Shown here: one piece after another, positions 44,974 through 53,566 of the stretch | Layout: each line of letters begins with the position of its first letter | Numbering within the stretch: position 1 is the stretch's first letter | Source of the DNA: DASZKW01 sp035552775 | GTDB lineage: Bacteria > Actinomycetota > Acidimicrobiia > Acidimicrobiales > Palsa-688 | Assembly (NCBI GenBank): GCA_035552775.1 | Contig: DASZKW010000089.1 | Location: 1 to 63,545 of the forward strand | Direction: 5' to 3' | DNA: 63,545 bases | The notes under the pieces: model-generated | Databases searched by the model: none | What the model was told of the DNA's origin: nothing | Seen by the model: the letters and a program-made list of their open reading frames with translations, nothing else | Position numbers and translations under genes: made by a program

Positions 44974-46770
44974 ATGGCGACCGTACCGATGACGTTGCCG
45001 GACGCCCCGCTACGACCAGTCCGCCGGTCCGGCAACCGAAACGCGGTGCGCGCCGCGCTCGTGCTTGGCCTGTACCTCGTACCTGCGATTGTCGCCTACG
45101 GGCACGCCTGGGCCCATCCCGCCTCGGTCGCCATCGGATCGGGCAACGGCGACCCGGCGCAGTCCATGTGGTACCTGAAATGGGTCCCGTGGGCCATCGG
45201 GCACGGCCAAAACCCGCTGTTCACCACCTTGGCCAACTACCCGCGCGGCGTCAACGTCGTCGTGCAGACCTCCACCCTGGCGCTCGGGTTGGCCGTGAGC
45301 CCTATCACCCTGTTGTGGGGTCCAGTCGCCGCCTACAACCTGCTCATCACCCTGGCTTTTCCTCTCTCTGCCGGCGCGGGTTACCTGCTGGCCCGACGCT
45401 TCACCACCTGGCGGCCCGCCGCGTTCGTGGCCGGGCTCTTCTACGGATTCTCCCCGTACATGGTGGGCCAGGGCCTCGGCCACCTGAACCTGGTCTTCGT
45501 GCCCCTGCCCCCCCTTATCTTCCTGGTGCTCCACACCATCGTGGTCCGCCAGACCGGGTCCCCGCTGCGGTGGGGCTTGGCCCTGGGTGGCCTGGCGGTG
45601 TGCCAGTTCTTCATATCAACCGAGATCCTGGCCACCACCGTGCTGTTTGCCGGGGTCGCGGTGCTCGTAGTCGCTTTGGCCAACCCCTCGGCACTACGCC
45701 TCCACGCCCGGTTCGCGTGCATTGGCCTCGGTGTCGCCGCAGTGGTCGCGGCAGCGCTACTTGCCTACCCAATCCACGTACTGCTGTCGGGGCCACAGCA
45801 CGTCTCGGGGCCCACGCCCGGCTTCGAAAACTACACCTCCGCCTTTTTCGGGCCGCTGCTGCCCCCCTCGACGATGGCACTGTCCACTCCGCATCTCCGC
45901 CAGATGGCCGCCCACATAGGGGGTGACGGAGCCGAAAACGGCAGTTATCTCGGGGTCCCTGCAGTCCTCCTCGTCGTGATCGGCACCCTTGTCGTCCGCC
46001 GTCGGGCCGTCTGGGTGGCGGCCTCGCTCGCGCTCGTGGGCTTCGTTATCAGCATCGGGTCGCATTTCCGGCTCGGGATCCCCTCACTGGCCGGATTCGG
46101 GTCGTCGGTGCCCCTCCCCGCCCTCCGTCTCGGCCAAGTGCCCCTGCTGCAGGACGCCTACCCCGCTCGCTACACCCTTTACATCGCCCTGTTTGCCAGC
46201 CTCGTCATAGCCATGACTCTCGAAGCGTTGCGCGCCAGGTTGGCACAACGCCGGCGGGCGTTGGTGGTCCCCGCCGTGGTGGCCGTGGTGACGCTCCTGC
46301 CCCTCGTGCCCGCCTGGCCCTACCCGAGCCAGGGCCCGGTCGCAGTGCCCAGTTACTTCTCCAGCGCAGCCGTCGACTCGATCCCCCCAGGCAGCGTGAC
46401 CGTCGCCTACCCCTGGCCCGACAACAAAGACAACCGGGCGCAGCTGTGGCAGGCCGCGGCCGATCTGCGCTTTCGTATGCCGGGCGGGTACTTCATCGTG
46501 CCGAGCGGACCCTCTCACGCTTTCAGCTACGCGCCGGTGACGCTGGCGAGCACCGTTCTCGACCAGCTGGCGCTTGGTCCCGTCCCCTCGCAGACCCCGG
46601 CGCTACGTCGCCGGTTGCGAGACGAGTTCGGCGGCTGGAAGGTCCAGTCAATCGTTGTCCTCCCCCCCACCGGCGCGCCTCTCGCCTTCTTCACGTGGCT
46701 GACAGGCCAAGCCCCCGGCCAGGTGAGCGGCGGGGTAGCCGTGTGGTATCACCTGCGCTGGAAGACGTGA
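44974..46770 (+). CDS. Polytopic membrane protein, GT-C-like
   Basis: A 598-residue protein with ~11 hydrophobic spans and a C-terminal soluble part of ~130 residues. The first outer loop is GSGNGDPAQSMWYLKWVPW, with a conserved-looking Asp followed by the amphipathic WYLKWVPWAIGHGQNPLF. This layout is common in actinobacterial polyprenyl-phosphate-dependent GT-C enzymes and in YfhO-like proteins. LFYGFSPYMVGQGLGHLNLV and NYPRGVNVV follow. No family signature is decisive. It overlaps the next membrane gene by 4 bases, so the two are co-expressed. Confidence 0.7.
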   Translation: MATVPMTLPDAPLRPVRRSGNRNAVRAALVLGLYLVPAIVAYGHAWAHPASVAIGSGNGDPAQSMWYLKWVPWAIGHGQNPLFTTLANYPRGVNVVVQTSTLALGLAVSPITLLWGPVAAYNLLITLAFPLSAGAGYLLARRFTTWRPAAFVAGLFYGFSPYMVGQGLGHLNLVFVPLPPLIFLVLHTIVVRQTGSPLRWGLALGGLAVCQFFISTEILATTVLFAGVAVLVVALANPSALRLHARFACIGLGVAAVVAAALLAYPIHVLLSGPQHVSGPTPGFENYTSAFFGPLLPPSTMALSTPHLRQMAAHIGGDGAENGSYLGVPAVLLVVIGTLVVRRRAVWVAASLALVGFVISIGSHFRLGIPSLAGFGSSVPLPALRLGQVPLLQDAYPARYTLYIALFASLVIAMTLEALRARLAQRRRALVVPAVVAVVTLLPLVPAWPYPSQGPVAVPSYFSSAAVDSIPPGSVTVAYPWPDNKDNRAQLWQAAADLRFRMPGGYFIVPSGPSHAFSYAPVTLASTVLDQLALGPVPSQTPALRRRLRDEFGGWKVQSIVVLPPTGAPLAFFTWLTGQAPGQVSGGVAVWYHLRWKT

Positions 46771-48254
46771 CCCAACCCGCCGCCCTCGACGCGACCGTCC
46801 TCGCCGACAGACCGACAGGTGGCAACCGGCTCCTCGCCTCGATTATCGCCGCGGTGGTTTTCGCCGTCGACGTCGCCTGCCCCAACGGCATGACGTCGGA
46901 CTCCGACCGGGCCGTCAGCGTCGCCGTGAGCATGGTGCACTTCCACTCGGTCGGCCTGGACAAGCTTCGACCTCTGCCGGGGGCCGGCTACGCGCTAACG
47001 ACCGTCCACGGCCACCTTTACCCGTACTTCCCATGGGCCGTCTCCCTATTCGCGGTGCCCTGGGTCGTGGGCTACGACATCCTCCACCGGCTGGGAATCG
47101 GCGAAGGCAGCATTGCCATGGTCCGTTCGACCCACGACTGGGGACTCCAGGTAGTGGCGATGGCGGCGACAGTGGCGGCGACCAGTGTGATCGTGTACTT
47201 CATCGCGTTACGAACGCTGCGCCTGGCGCCCCTAGCCCGGCGCCGGCGCTGGGCGCTCGGGGTGGCCCTGGCTTTCGCCTTCGCGACCCCGGCGTGGTCC
47301 ACGGCGAGCCGATCGATGTGGCAACACGGGCCGTCGATGCTCTGCCTGGCCGCCGGCATCCTGTTCGCCCTGCGCGCCCAGTCCGGCCGGCGAGGGTGGA
47401 TGGGGATGGGGGCGGCATTCGCGGCTAGCTACGCGATGCGACCCACCGACTCGATCGTCATTGCCGCCGTTTTCGTGTGGATGCTCGTCGCCCAACGCCG
47501 GCATCTCCTCGCCGCCGTGGCAGGCGCCGTGCCCCCCCTCGCCGTCCTGCTCACCGTCAACCTGGTCGCCTACCGCCAGCCCCTCAGCCCGTACTACACG
47601 GGGGGGCAGGGTTTCGTCGTATCCAAAACGATGGCCGTTGCCCTCGCCGGCAACCTGGTCAGCCCCGCCCGCGGCCTGCTCGTGTTCTGCCCGCTCGTGG
47701 CCCTCTCGGCAGCCGGCGTCTTCGTGCGCTGGCGCGCCGGCGAGCTCACCGCGTTCTGGAAGGCGCTGGCAGTCGTCCCTGTGCTGCATTGGATAGTCAT
47801 CTCAGCCTTCAAGCACTGGTGGGGCGGCGACAGCTTCGGTCCCAGGTTCTTCACCGACCTGATGCCGATCTTCGTGGCCCTGGCGCTCCCCGCTGTAGAG
47901 GTCCTCGCCGGGGGGGTGGCGCACGCCGGGCGGGATTCGCGTCCTGGGCATGCGCCGCTATTCCACCCTGCGCGTTCTCTGCGACGAAACCGCCGGGCGC
48001 TGGGCGCCTTCAGCATCGTCGCCCTGCTGTGGAGCTTCGGCGTCAACGCCCAGGGGGCCATCCTGCGCTCGTCGTGGTGCTGGAACAGCGAGCCCACCAA
48101 CGTGGACACCCACCCCGCGAAGCTTTGGCAGTGGAGTGACCCGCAGTTCGCGCGGGGAATCCGGACCTTGATCTGGGGACCCAACCGCAGCTCGGAACTG
48201 ATCCGCGACGGCGTGGACCTCATCGGCTGCCCGACCGAGCCAGTTCGGCCATAA
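46767..48254 (+). CDS. Polytopic membrane protein, GT-C-like
   Basis: A 495-residue protein with ~9-10 membrane spans, coupled to the previous gene by a GTGA overlap (GTG 46767). The first outer loop has PNGMTSDSDRAVSVAVSMVH and the loop after span 2 YALTTVHGHLYPYFPWAVSL. It also has ASRSMWQHGPSMLCLAAGIL, SYAMRPTDSIVIA and FKHWWGGDSFGPRFFTDLMP, segments seen in uncharacterised actinobacterial mannosyltransferase-like proteins. Acidic residues in the first loop are compatible with GT-C catalysis. The call is inference from topology and neighbours. Confidence 0.68.
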   Translation: MTQPAALDATVLADRPTGGNRLLASIIAAVVFAVDVACPNGMTSDSDRAVSVAVSMVHFHSVGLDKLRPLPGAGYALTTVHGHLYPYFPWAVSLFAVPWVVGYDILHRLGIGEGSIAMVRSTHDWGLQVVAMAATVAATSVIVYFIALRTLRLAPLARRRRWALGVALAFAFATPAWSTASRSMWQHGPSMLCLAAGILFALRAQSGRRGWMGMGAAFAASYAMRPTDSIVIAAVFVWMLVAQRRHLLAAVAGAVPPLAVLLTVNLVAYRQPLSPYYTGGQGFVVSKTMAVALAGNLVSPARGLLVFCPLVALSAAGVFVRWRAGELTAFWKALAVVPVLHWIVISAFKHWWGGDSFGPRFFTDLMPIFVALALPAVEVLAGGVAHAGRDSRPGHAPLFHPARSLRRNRRALGAFSIVALLWSFGVNAQGAILRSSWCWNSEPTNVDTHPAKLWQWSDPQFARGIRTLIWGPNRSSELIRDGVDLIGCPTEPVRP

Positions 48255-48334
48255 GTGACCGGAGGTCACGGTCACCAACGGGCGCCGGCGGGCTGGCGGC
48301 GCGGTGACGGCCGCCGATCCGCGACACTGGGGGC

Positions 48335-49294
48335 ATGCCGACGGCGCTCATCACTGGGATCACCGGTCAGGACGGCTCGTATCTCGCCGAACTGCTGGTC
48401 GACAAGGGCTACAAGGTCGTGGGATTGCACCGGCGCAGCAGCACCGTCACCTTCGAGCGCATCGCCCATCTGACGGATCGCATCACCCTGGTCCCCGCCG
48501 ACCTGTTGGACGAGGCGTCGATGATCCGGGTACTTCGCGAGTACCGCCCGAGCGAGGTCTACAACCTGGCGGCACAGTCCTTCGTCCAGACCTCGTTCGC
48601 CCAGCCACTGCTCACCGGGGAGGTGACTGCGCTCGGCGTCACCCGTCTCCTCGACTCGATCCTCCTCGTCGACCCGTCCATCCGGTTCTACCAGGCCAGC
48701 TCCAGCGAGATGTTCGGCAAGGTGGTCGAGGCGCCCCAGACCGAGCGGACCCCGTTCTACCCCCGTAGCCCGTACGGGGTGGCCAAGGTCTACGGCCATT
48801 GGATCACCGTCAACTACCGGGAGAGCTACGCGATGCACGCCAGCTCGGGGATCCTGTTCAACCACGAAAGTCCCCGGCGAGGCCTCGAGTTCCTTCCCCG
48901 CAAGGTGAGCTTCTCGGTGGCCGCCATCAAGCTCGGCCTGCAGCAGCGTCTGGCCCTCGGCAACCTCGAGGCTCAGCGTGACTGGGGTTTCGCCCAGGAC
49001 TACGTCCGCGCCATGTGGCTGATGCTCCAGCAGGACGAGCCCGGCGACTACGTGGTGGCGACCGGCGAGACCCATTCGGTGCGGGAGTTCTGCCAGATCG
49101 CGTTCGAGCACGCCGGCCTCGACTGGGAGGCCCACGTCGACGTGGACGACCGCTTCTTCAGACCCGCCGAGGTCGACCTGCTGATAGGCGACGCGTCCAA
49201 GGCCCGATCGACACTCGGCTGGAAGCCCGAGGTCAGCTTCGACGAGTTGGTGCGCATGCTGGTCGACGCCGACCTCGCCGCCCTCAGCCGCTGA
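48335..49294 (+). CDS. gmd: GDP-mannose 4,6-dehydratase-like enzyme
   Basis: A 319-residue NAD(P)-dependent dehydratase of the GDP-mannose 4,6-dehydratase family. The product, GDP-4-keto-6-deoxymannose, leads to GDP-fucose, GDP-rhamnose or perosamine. Motifs are ALITGITGQDGSYLAELLVD, VYNLAAQSFVQTSF, the catalytic ASSSEMFG and SPYGVAKVYGHW (YxxxK), and GILFNHESPRRGLEFLPRKV, the Gmd-specific block. EAQRDWGFAQDYVRAMWLML follows. No partner reductase or epimerase for GDP-sugars is recognisable in the window. It converges with the GT4 gene at 49370. Confidence 0.92.
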   Translation: MPTALITGITGQDGSYLAELLVDKGYKVVGLHRRSSTVTFERIAHLTDRITLVPADLLDEASMIRVLREYRPSEVYNLAAQSFVQTSFAQPLLTGEVTALGVTRLLDSILLVDPSIRFYQASSSEMFGKVVEAPQTERTPFYPRSPYGVAKVYGHWITVNYRESYAMHASSGILFNHESPRRGLEFLPRKVSFSVAAIKLGLQQRLALGNLEAQRDWGFAQDYVRAMWLMLQQDEPGDYVVATGETHSVREFCQIAFEHAGLDWEAHVDVDDRFFRPAEVDLLIGDASKARSTLGWKPEVSFDELVRMLVDADLAALSR

Positions 49295-49323
49295 CCGAGG
49301 ACCACCAAGTAGCTAAAACTACA

Positions 49324-49419
49324 AAGGCGAGCGTTGCTACGTCGACAAGGCTGTCGCCGGCTCGGACGGTTAACCTGCACCTTCGTTCCTCGGGGAGTCG
49401 ACGTAGCAACGCTCGCCTT
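49324..49419. repeat. Perfect 23-bp inverted repeat at a convergent junction
   Basis: The arm at 49324-49346 (AAGGCGAGCGTTGCTACGTC and three more bases) is repeated exactly in inverted order at 49397-49419, with a 50-base loop. It spans the end of the convergent GT4 gene, whose stop (49370) is in the loop and whose last residues, including GERCYVD, are coded in the right arm. There is no T-run after it, so it is not a standard intrinsic terminator, though the hairpin could stop or stabilise both transcripts. Confidence 0.92.
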
Positions 49420-51514
49420 GGTAAAGGCCCGGGAGCCACGGCGCTAGGAAGTCGATCAGCCCGGCGGCGGCGGCGGCGTAGGGTGCGGGACCTTCGCCGG
49501 CGGTGCCAGAGGCCAAGACGCCCACTCGCGCCAGGTGGCAAGGAGGGAGTTCGGCGCGTACGAGGGCTGCCGCGGCGACTGAGGGGGCCAGGTATCTTGC
49601 ACAGCGACTCATTACCTCTTTGACCAACAGCGCGCCGGGTGGTGCCACCACCTCTAAAGCTGCCGCGGCAGCGGCCTGTCCTGGAGCGACGGGAGCCTTG
49701 TCTCCCCCCTCCCCCGCCGGCGCACCGTGAAAGTGCCCGCCTGGCGCGCCAAACGCCCCGGGGTACTGGGACCGCAAGGCGTCAGCCAGTTCGCCGCCGG
49801 CTTCGTAGGCGGCTACCAGGGAGACCTCCCGGGCCACCACTATCACCGGCGCCGACATGGCGGACACGCGTCTCAAAACGAGCAGCCCGGCGAGGGAACC
49901 GCCGTCGGCACCCAGGGTCACCACTATCGCGTCGTATCCTCCCCGCGCCGCATCTATGGCCTCCACGGCACCGAGTGAGTGGGGCGCGTACCCGCCGGCG
50001 CCAGGGTCCCCGCCGTACCCGCCGGCGCCAGGGCCCCCGCCGTCAATCTCGCCGCCGGCGTAGAAGTCGACCTCTGCCCGCTCCCGGAGGGCGCCGGCCA
50101 GGGCGACGTCCTCGGTGATCCAACGGGGTGAGCCGGCCACGAACGCCACCGCCGGCCGCCGCCGCCACCGTCCCGGCATACCCGCCGGCACCGGCGCCAA
50201 GGCGAGCAGCGACCCGCGCGCCGACCCCGCCGACCCCGCCGGCCCCGCCGACCCCGAGCCTGGCGCCGACCCCGAGCCTGGCGCCGACCAGGCCTGCGAA
50301 CCCGCCAGCACCGAGCGGGGCCGGGCGGCCAGGCTGCGGTACAACGCCGCCGCCCGGTCGGCCACGGCCTCCCATGTCGGCCTGGGCCGCGCCGCCTGCT
50401 CCCGCAGGCGGGCGCGGAAACCCGCGTCGGTGAGGCCCCGCTCGATCGCCGCGGCGATGGCGCCGTCGTCGTAGGGGTCGAAGCGCGCCTCCGGCTCGAC
50501 CAGTTCGACCAGCGAGGAGTTGTCGGCCGCTATCACCCGGGCGCCGCACGCCTGAGCTTCGACCACGGGCAACCCGTATCCTTCGTACAGCGACGGGAAC
50601 ACCATGAGATCGGTGGCCTGGTACAGCAGGATCAGCGCCTCGTCGCTCACCACCCCGGGAAGCAGCACCCGGCCGGCGATGCCCAGGCGGTCGGCCATGA
50701 CCTCGTAGTGATGGCGCTGGAGCGGCTCCATGCGACACACCACGACGAGCTGCCACCCGCACTGCACGGCCGGAGGCAGCCGGGACCACGCCTCGAAGAG
50801 CCGGTCGAGGTTCTTGCGAGGCTCGACCGCGCCGTTGTACACGACGAAGCGCGCTTCGAGCCCGGCGACCAAACGGCTGGCCGCCGCCCCGGCGTCGTCG
50901 CGCGCCGCTCTGAAGTCGTCACCGGCCGCCCCTGCGTCCGCCCCCCTCCCCCTGTCAAACCCTTCCACCGGAAGCCGGAAGCGGTCGTCACAACCGGCGC
51001 CGATGACGGTTACCCGCGAGGGGCCCATCCCGAGGCGCTCGACGACGTCGGCCGTCCCCGACCGCGACAGGGTGAAGACGTGGTCGGCGGCCCGGATCAG
51101 TTCCCGGCGCGCCCGCCAACGCCGTCGGAGGCCCGGGTCGGCGAGGTAGTCGTCCGGGAAGACCTCGGGGATGAGATCGTGGACGGTCACCACCAGAGCC
51201 ATCCCCGTGACAGACGCCGGCCTCGGCCAAGCGATCCGCAGAGGGACGCCGAGCTCGAACGGGGAGATGAGGTGGAGCACGCCGCCGGCCTGCCCGCACC
51301 AGTCGTCCACCGCGACGGTGCGCCCACTGGCCACCAGCGCCTCTATGCCCCCGAGCGCCGGGAGGCGGGGGTTGAACAACAGCGCGCCGACCAACTCGGG
51401 GTGGCGGCGCACGACAGCCCGGGTGAAATCGAGGGTGTGGCGGGCGACTCCCCGCTCCCGGTAGGCGCCGGACTGGGCGGGGCTCAGATCGATGGCGACC
51501 GGGCCGCCGTTCAT
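49370..51514 (-). CDS. GT4 glycosyltransferase with degenerate second half
   Basis: A 714-residue protein. Residues 1-~400 form a complete GT-B fold GT4 enzyme: LVVTVHDLIPEVFPDDYL, FVVYNGAVEPRKNLDRLF, and the donor-binding MVFPSLYEGYGLPVVEAQAC. Comparison with its homologue at 55859-58246 shows the same start (AIDLSPAQSGAYRERGVARH) and the same connecting region (RGGYDAIVVTLGADGGSLAG, LLVKEVMSRCARYLAPS). The homologue continues into a second GT domain of ~150 residues that is missing here. Its C-terminus is instead 50 residues ending in the inverted-repeat-coded GERCYVDSPRNEGAG. Low-complexity inserts occur (GSAPGSGSAGPAGSAGS; GAGGYGGDPGAGG). The start is ATG 51514. Confidence 0.83.
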   Translation of the reverse strand: MNGGPVAIDLSPAQSGAYRERGVARHTLDFTRAVVRRHPELVGALLFNPRLPALGGIEALVASGRTVAVDDWCGQAGGVLHLISPFELGVPLRIAWPRPASVTGMALVVTVHDLIPEVFPDDYLADPGLRRRWRARRELIRAADHVFTLSRSGTADVVERLGMGPSRVTVIGAGCDDRFRLPVEGFDRGRGADAGAAGDDFRAARDDAGAAASRLVAGLEARFVVYNGAVEPRKNLDRLFEAWSRLPPAVQCGWQLVVVCRMEPLQRHHYEVMADRLGIAGRVLLPGVVSDEALILLYQATDLMVFPSLYEGYGLPVVEAQACGARVIAADNSSLVELVEPEARFDPYDDGAIAAAIERGLTDAGFRARLREQAARPRPTWEAVADRAAALYRSLAARPRSVLAGSQAWSAPGSGSAPGSGSAGPAGSAGSARGSLLALAPVPAGMPGRWRRRPAVAFVAGSPRWITEDVALAGALRERAEVDFYAGGEIDGGGPGAGGYGGDPGAGGYAPHSLGAVEAIDAARGGYDAIVVTLGADGGSLAGLLVLRRVSAMSAPVIVVAREVSLVAAYEAGGELADALRSQYPGAFGAPGGHFHGAPAGEGGDKAPVAPGQAAAAAALEVVAPPGALLVKEVMSRCARYLAPSVAAAALVRAELPPCHLARVGVLASGTAGEGPAPYAAAAAGLIDFLAPWLPGLYQGERCYVDSPRNEGAG

Positions 51515-51577
51515 GGCCCGGACGCTAGTGGCCCCTCCGGGAAGCTCTGCAGGAACGCCGGCAACTCCGCCGCGAGG

Positions 51578-53566
51578 TCAGCCCCGGTGGCCGGCTATGC
51601 CCAGGGCGAAGCCGCCGTAGCCGGGCACGACCTCGGGGATGTCACCGAAGAACGGCGCGTCGCCGAAGGGGTAGACCGTCCCCCCGGCGCTCACCAGCAG
51701 GTAGCCACCGCCGTCGGCCGTGGGGGCCAGCCCGGTGATGGTGTCGCGTACGCCGGTGCCGGGAAGCGACCCCAGGAAACGGGCGTCACCGAAGTTGAAC
51801 ACCCCGCCGTCCCGGGCGACGAGCGTGTAGCCCCGCCCGTCGGCGGTGGGCACGACCCCCACGACGGGCTGGTTGAGGCGCTCCGACCCGGTCGAGCCGA
51901 AGAAAACGGCGTCACCGAAAGTGAATATCCCACCGTCGCTCGCCACCAGCCAGTAGCCGCGACCGTCCGGCGTGGGGGCCATACCCACGACGGGCTGGTT
52001 GAGGCGCTCCGACCCGGTCGAGCCGAAGAAGCGGGCGTCGCCGAAGGTGAAGACCCCACCGTCGCTGGCCACCTCCCAGTACCCCCGCCCCGCCGTTGCC
52101 GCCATGCCGACGACGGGCCGGTTGAGGACGTGGCCGCCCTCGGAGCCCAAGAAGGCGGCGTCGCCAAAGGTGAAGATCCCACCGTCGCTCGCGACCTCCC
52201 AATACCCCTTCTGGTCCGGCGTCGGGGCCAAGCCGACGACGGGCTGGTTGAGGTGGTGACCGCCTTCCGAACCGAAGAACGGTGCGGCGCCGAAGCTGAA
52301 CACGCTGCCGTCGCGGGCGGCTATCCAGTACCCGTTGTCGCCGCCGCGGGGACCTGTCAAGGGCTGGGCCACCGCGAACCAGTCGGATCTGAGGCCGAGG
52401 GCCCCGGCGAAGCGGTCCCCGCTCACCGTCACCGACCCGGCCGTGCCCGACACCACGAGGGCCTCGACCCGGCCGCCGAGATCCCCCAACCCGTTGCGGA
52501 CGGTGACCGTCACCGCAGACAGTGTCCCCACCTGGGGATAAGCGGACTGCACGGCGGCCACTGCCACGTTGGCCGTCCAGGTGTGGTTGGGATTGGAGGA
52601 AGTGGCGTCCCCGAGGTCGGCGACGGCGGGGAAACGCCCACCTGCGCTGTAGCCACCCGTGGAGGAGGAGTACTCGGTCAGCGCGACCGAGCCGAGGGGC
52701 CCGCAGGCGCCGGCGGAGCAACGAAGCACCTGGCCGGCGGTGGAAGAGGCGGCGAGGTCGGAGTACCGGGCGTAGCCGCCGAGGGGTCGCAGGTCTGCGT
52801 CGCCTGCGTAGACCTGGCAGGACTGGGTGTCGCAGATGGCGCCCCCGCCGGCCACCGACGCCAGGGCGTAGCTGCGGGCCGCCACGGCCTGGGCTTGGAG
52901 GGCAGCCTCGCCTCCGGTCGCTCCCCACGATGCGGGCGATTCGCTCGGCACGACGCCGGCCACGTACTCGTCCAGGGGCAGGGTGTCAACCGTGGTGGTC
53001 CCGGCGACGGTGAAGCTGCCCTGGTACGCCCGGGACCCGAGGGAGCACACCTCGATCACCGACGCCGCGGTGTTGTTGGGGGCCGGCGGGTCGAGGGTCA
53101 CCGACCCGGCGATCGTGCCCGGGAACGGGTTCGACGGCGGTGCCGTGCACCCCGTCTGGGAGTACAAGGTGTAGGTGCCGTTGCCGTTGTTGTGGACGCG
53201 GACGGCCGGCGCCTTGTATGTCGTACCGCGCACGTACACCTGCCCTCCGGGCACGGCGAAGGTGATGTCTCTGGCACCGTCGAGCTCGTCGAGGCGTACC
53301 GAGATGTTCTGAGCCGGAACCGCCGCCGGGGTGGTCCCCCCGTAGTAGTGACCCAGGATCTGCTGGTAGGTCCAGCCGAAGGTGGTGGCATAGCCATATG
53401 CGCCGTACTGGCCCATGCCCCGGCCGTGGCCGAAACCGTGGCCGACGAGGGCAATCGAGGATAGAGGGTAGGCGGCTGCCGGTGAGGCTGCCACGGTTGT
53501 AGCGGCCAAGCCGGCGCCGGCCAGCACGACCGATACGAGGCTGATCAGCGTGCGGCTTGACCTCAA
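51578..53566 (-). CDS. Secreted SpoIID/LytB-domain protein with C-terminal repeats
   Basis: A 662-residue exported protein. The signal peptide is SLVSVVLAGAGLAATTVAAS. The SpoIID/LytB region (~90-390) includes TVDTLPLDEYVAGVVPSESP and GEAALQAQAVAARSYALASV, the latter being the conserved helix of SpoIID-type peptidoglycan-binding or lytic proteins. Six repeats of ~37-42 residues follow, of the type RGYWLVASDGGIFTFGDA-x-F-x-GS-x(5)-LN-P-VVG, probably forming a propeller or wall-binding surface. The start appears to be TTG 53566, overlapping the subtilase stop (TTGA), so the two genes are coupled. Confidence 0.83.
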   Translation of the reverse strand: MRSSRTLISLVSVVLAGAGLAATTVAASPAAAYPLSSIALVGHGFGHGRGMGQYGAYGYATTFGWTYQQILGHYYGGTTPAAVPAQNISVRLDELDGARDITFAVPGGQVYVRGTTYKAPAVRVHNNGNGTYTLYSQTGCTAPPSNPFPGTIAGSVTLDPPAPNNTAASVIEVCSLGSRAYQGSFTVAGTTTVDTLPLDEYVAGVVPSESPASWGATGGEAALQAQAVAARSYALASVAGGGAICDTQSCQVYAGDADLRPLGGYARYSDLAASSTAGQVLRCSAGACGPLGSVALTEYSSSTGGYSAGGRFPAVADLGDATSSNPNHTWTANVAVAAVQSAYPQVGTLSAVTVTVRNGLGDLGGRVEALVVSGTAGSVTVSGDRFAGALGLRSDWFAVAQPLTGPRGGDNGYWIAARDGSVFSFGAAPFFGSEGGHHLNQPVVGLAPTPDQKGYWEVASDGGIFTFGDAAFLGSEGGHVLNRPVVGMAATAGRGYWEVASDGGVFTFGDARFFGSTGSERLNQPVVGMAPTPDGRGYWLVASDGGIFTFGDAVFFGSTGSERLNQPVVGVVPTADGRGYTLVARDGGVFNFGDARFLGSLPGTGVRDTITGLAPTADGGGYLLVSAGGTVYPFGDAPFFGDIPEVVPGYGGFALGIAGHRG

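Noticed and set aside
50708..53464. A 918-codon plus-strand open frame
   Set aside because: It runs antisense across the GT4 and SpoIID genes, both of which have strong family motifs; the product shows only repeats mirrored from those genes.
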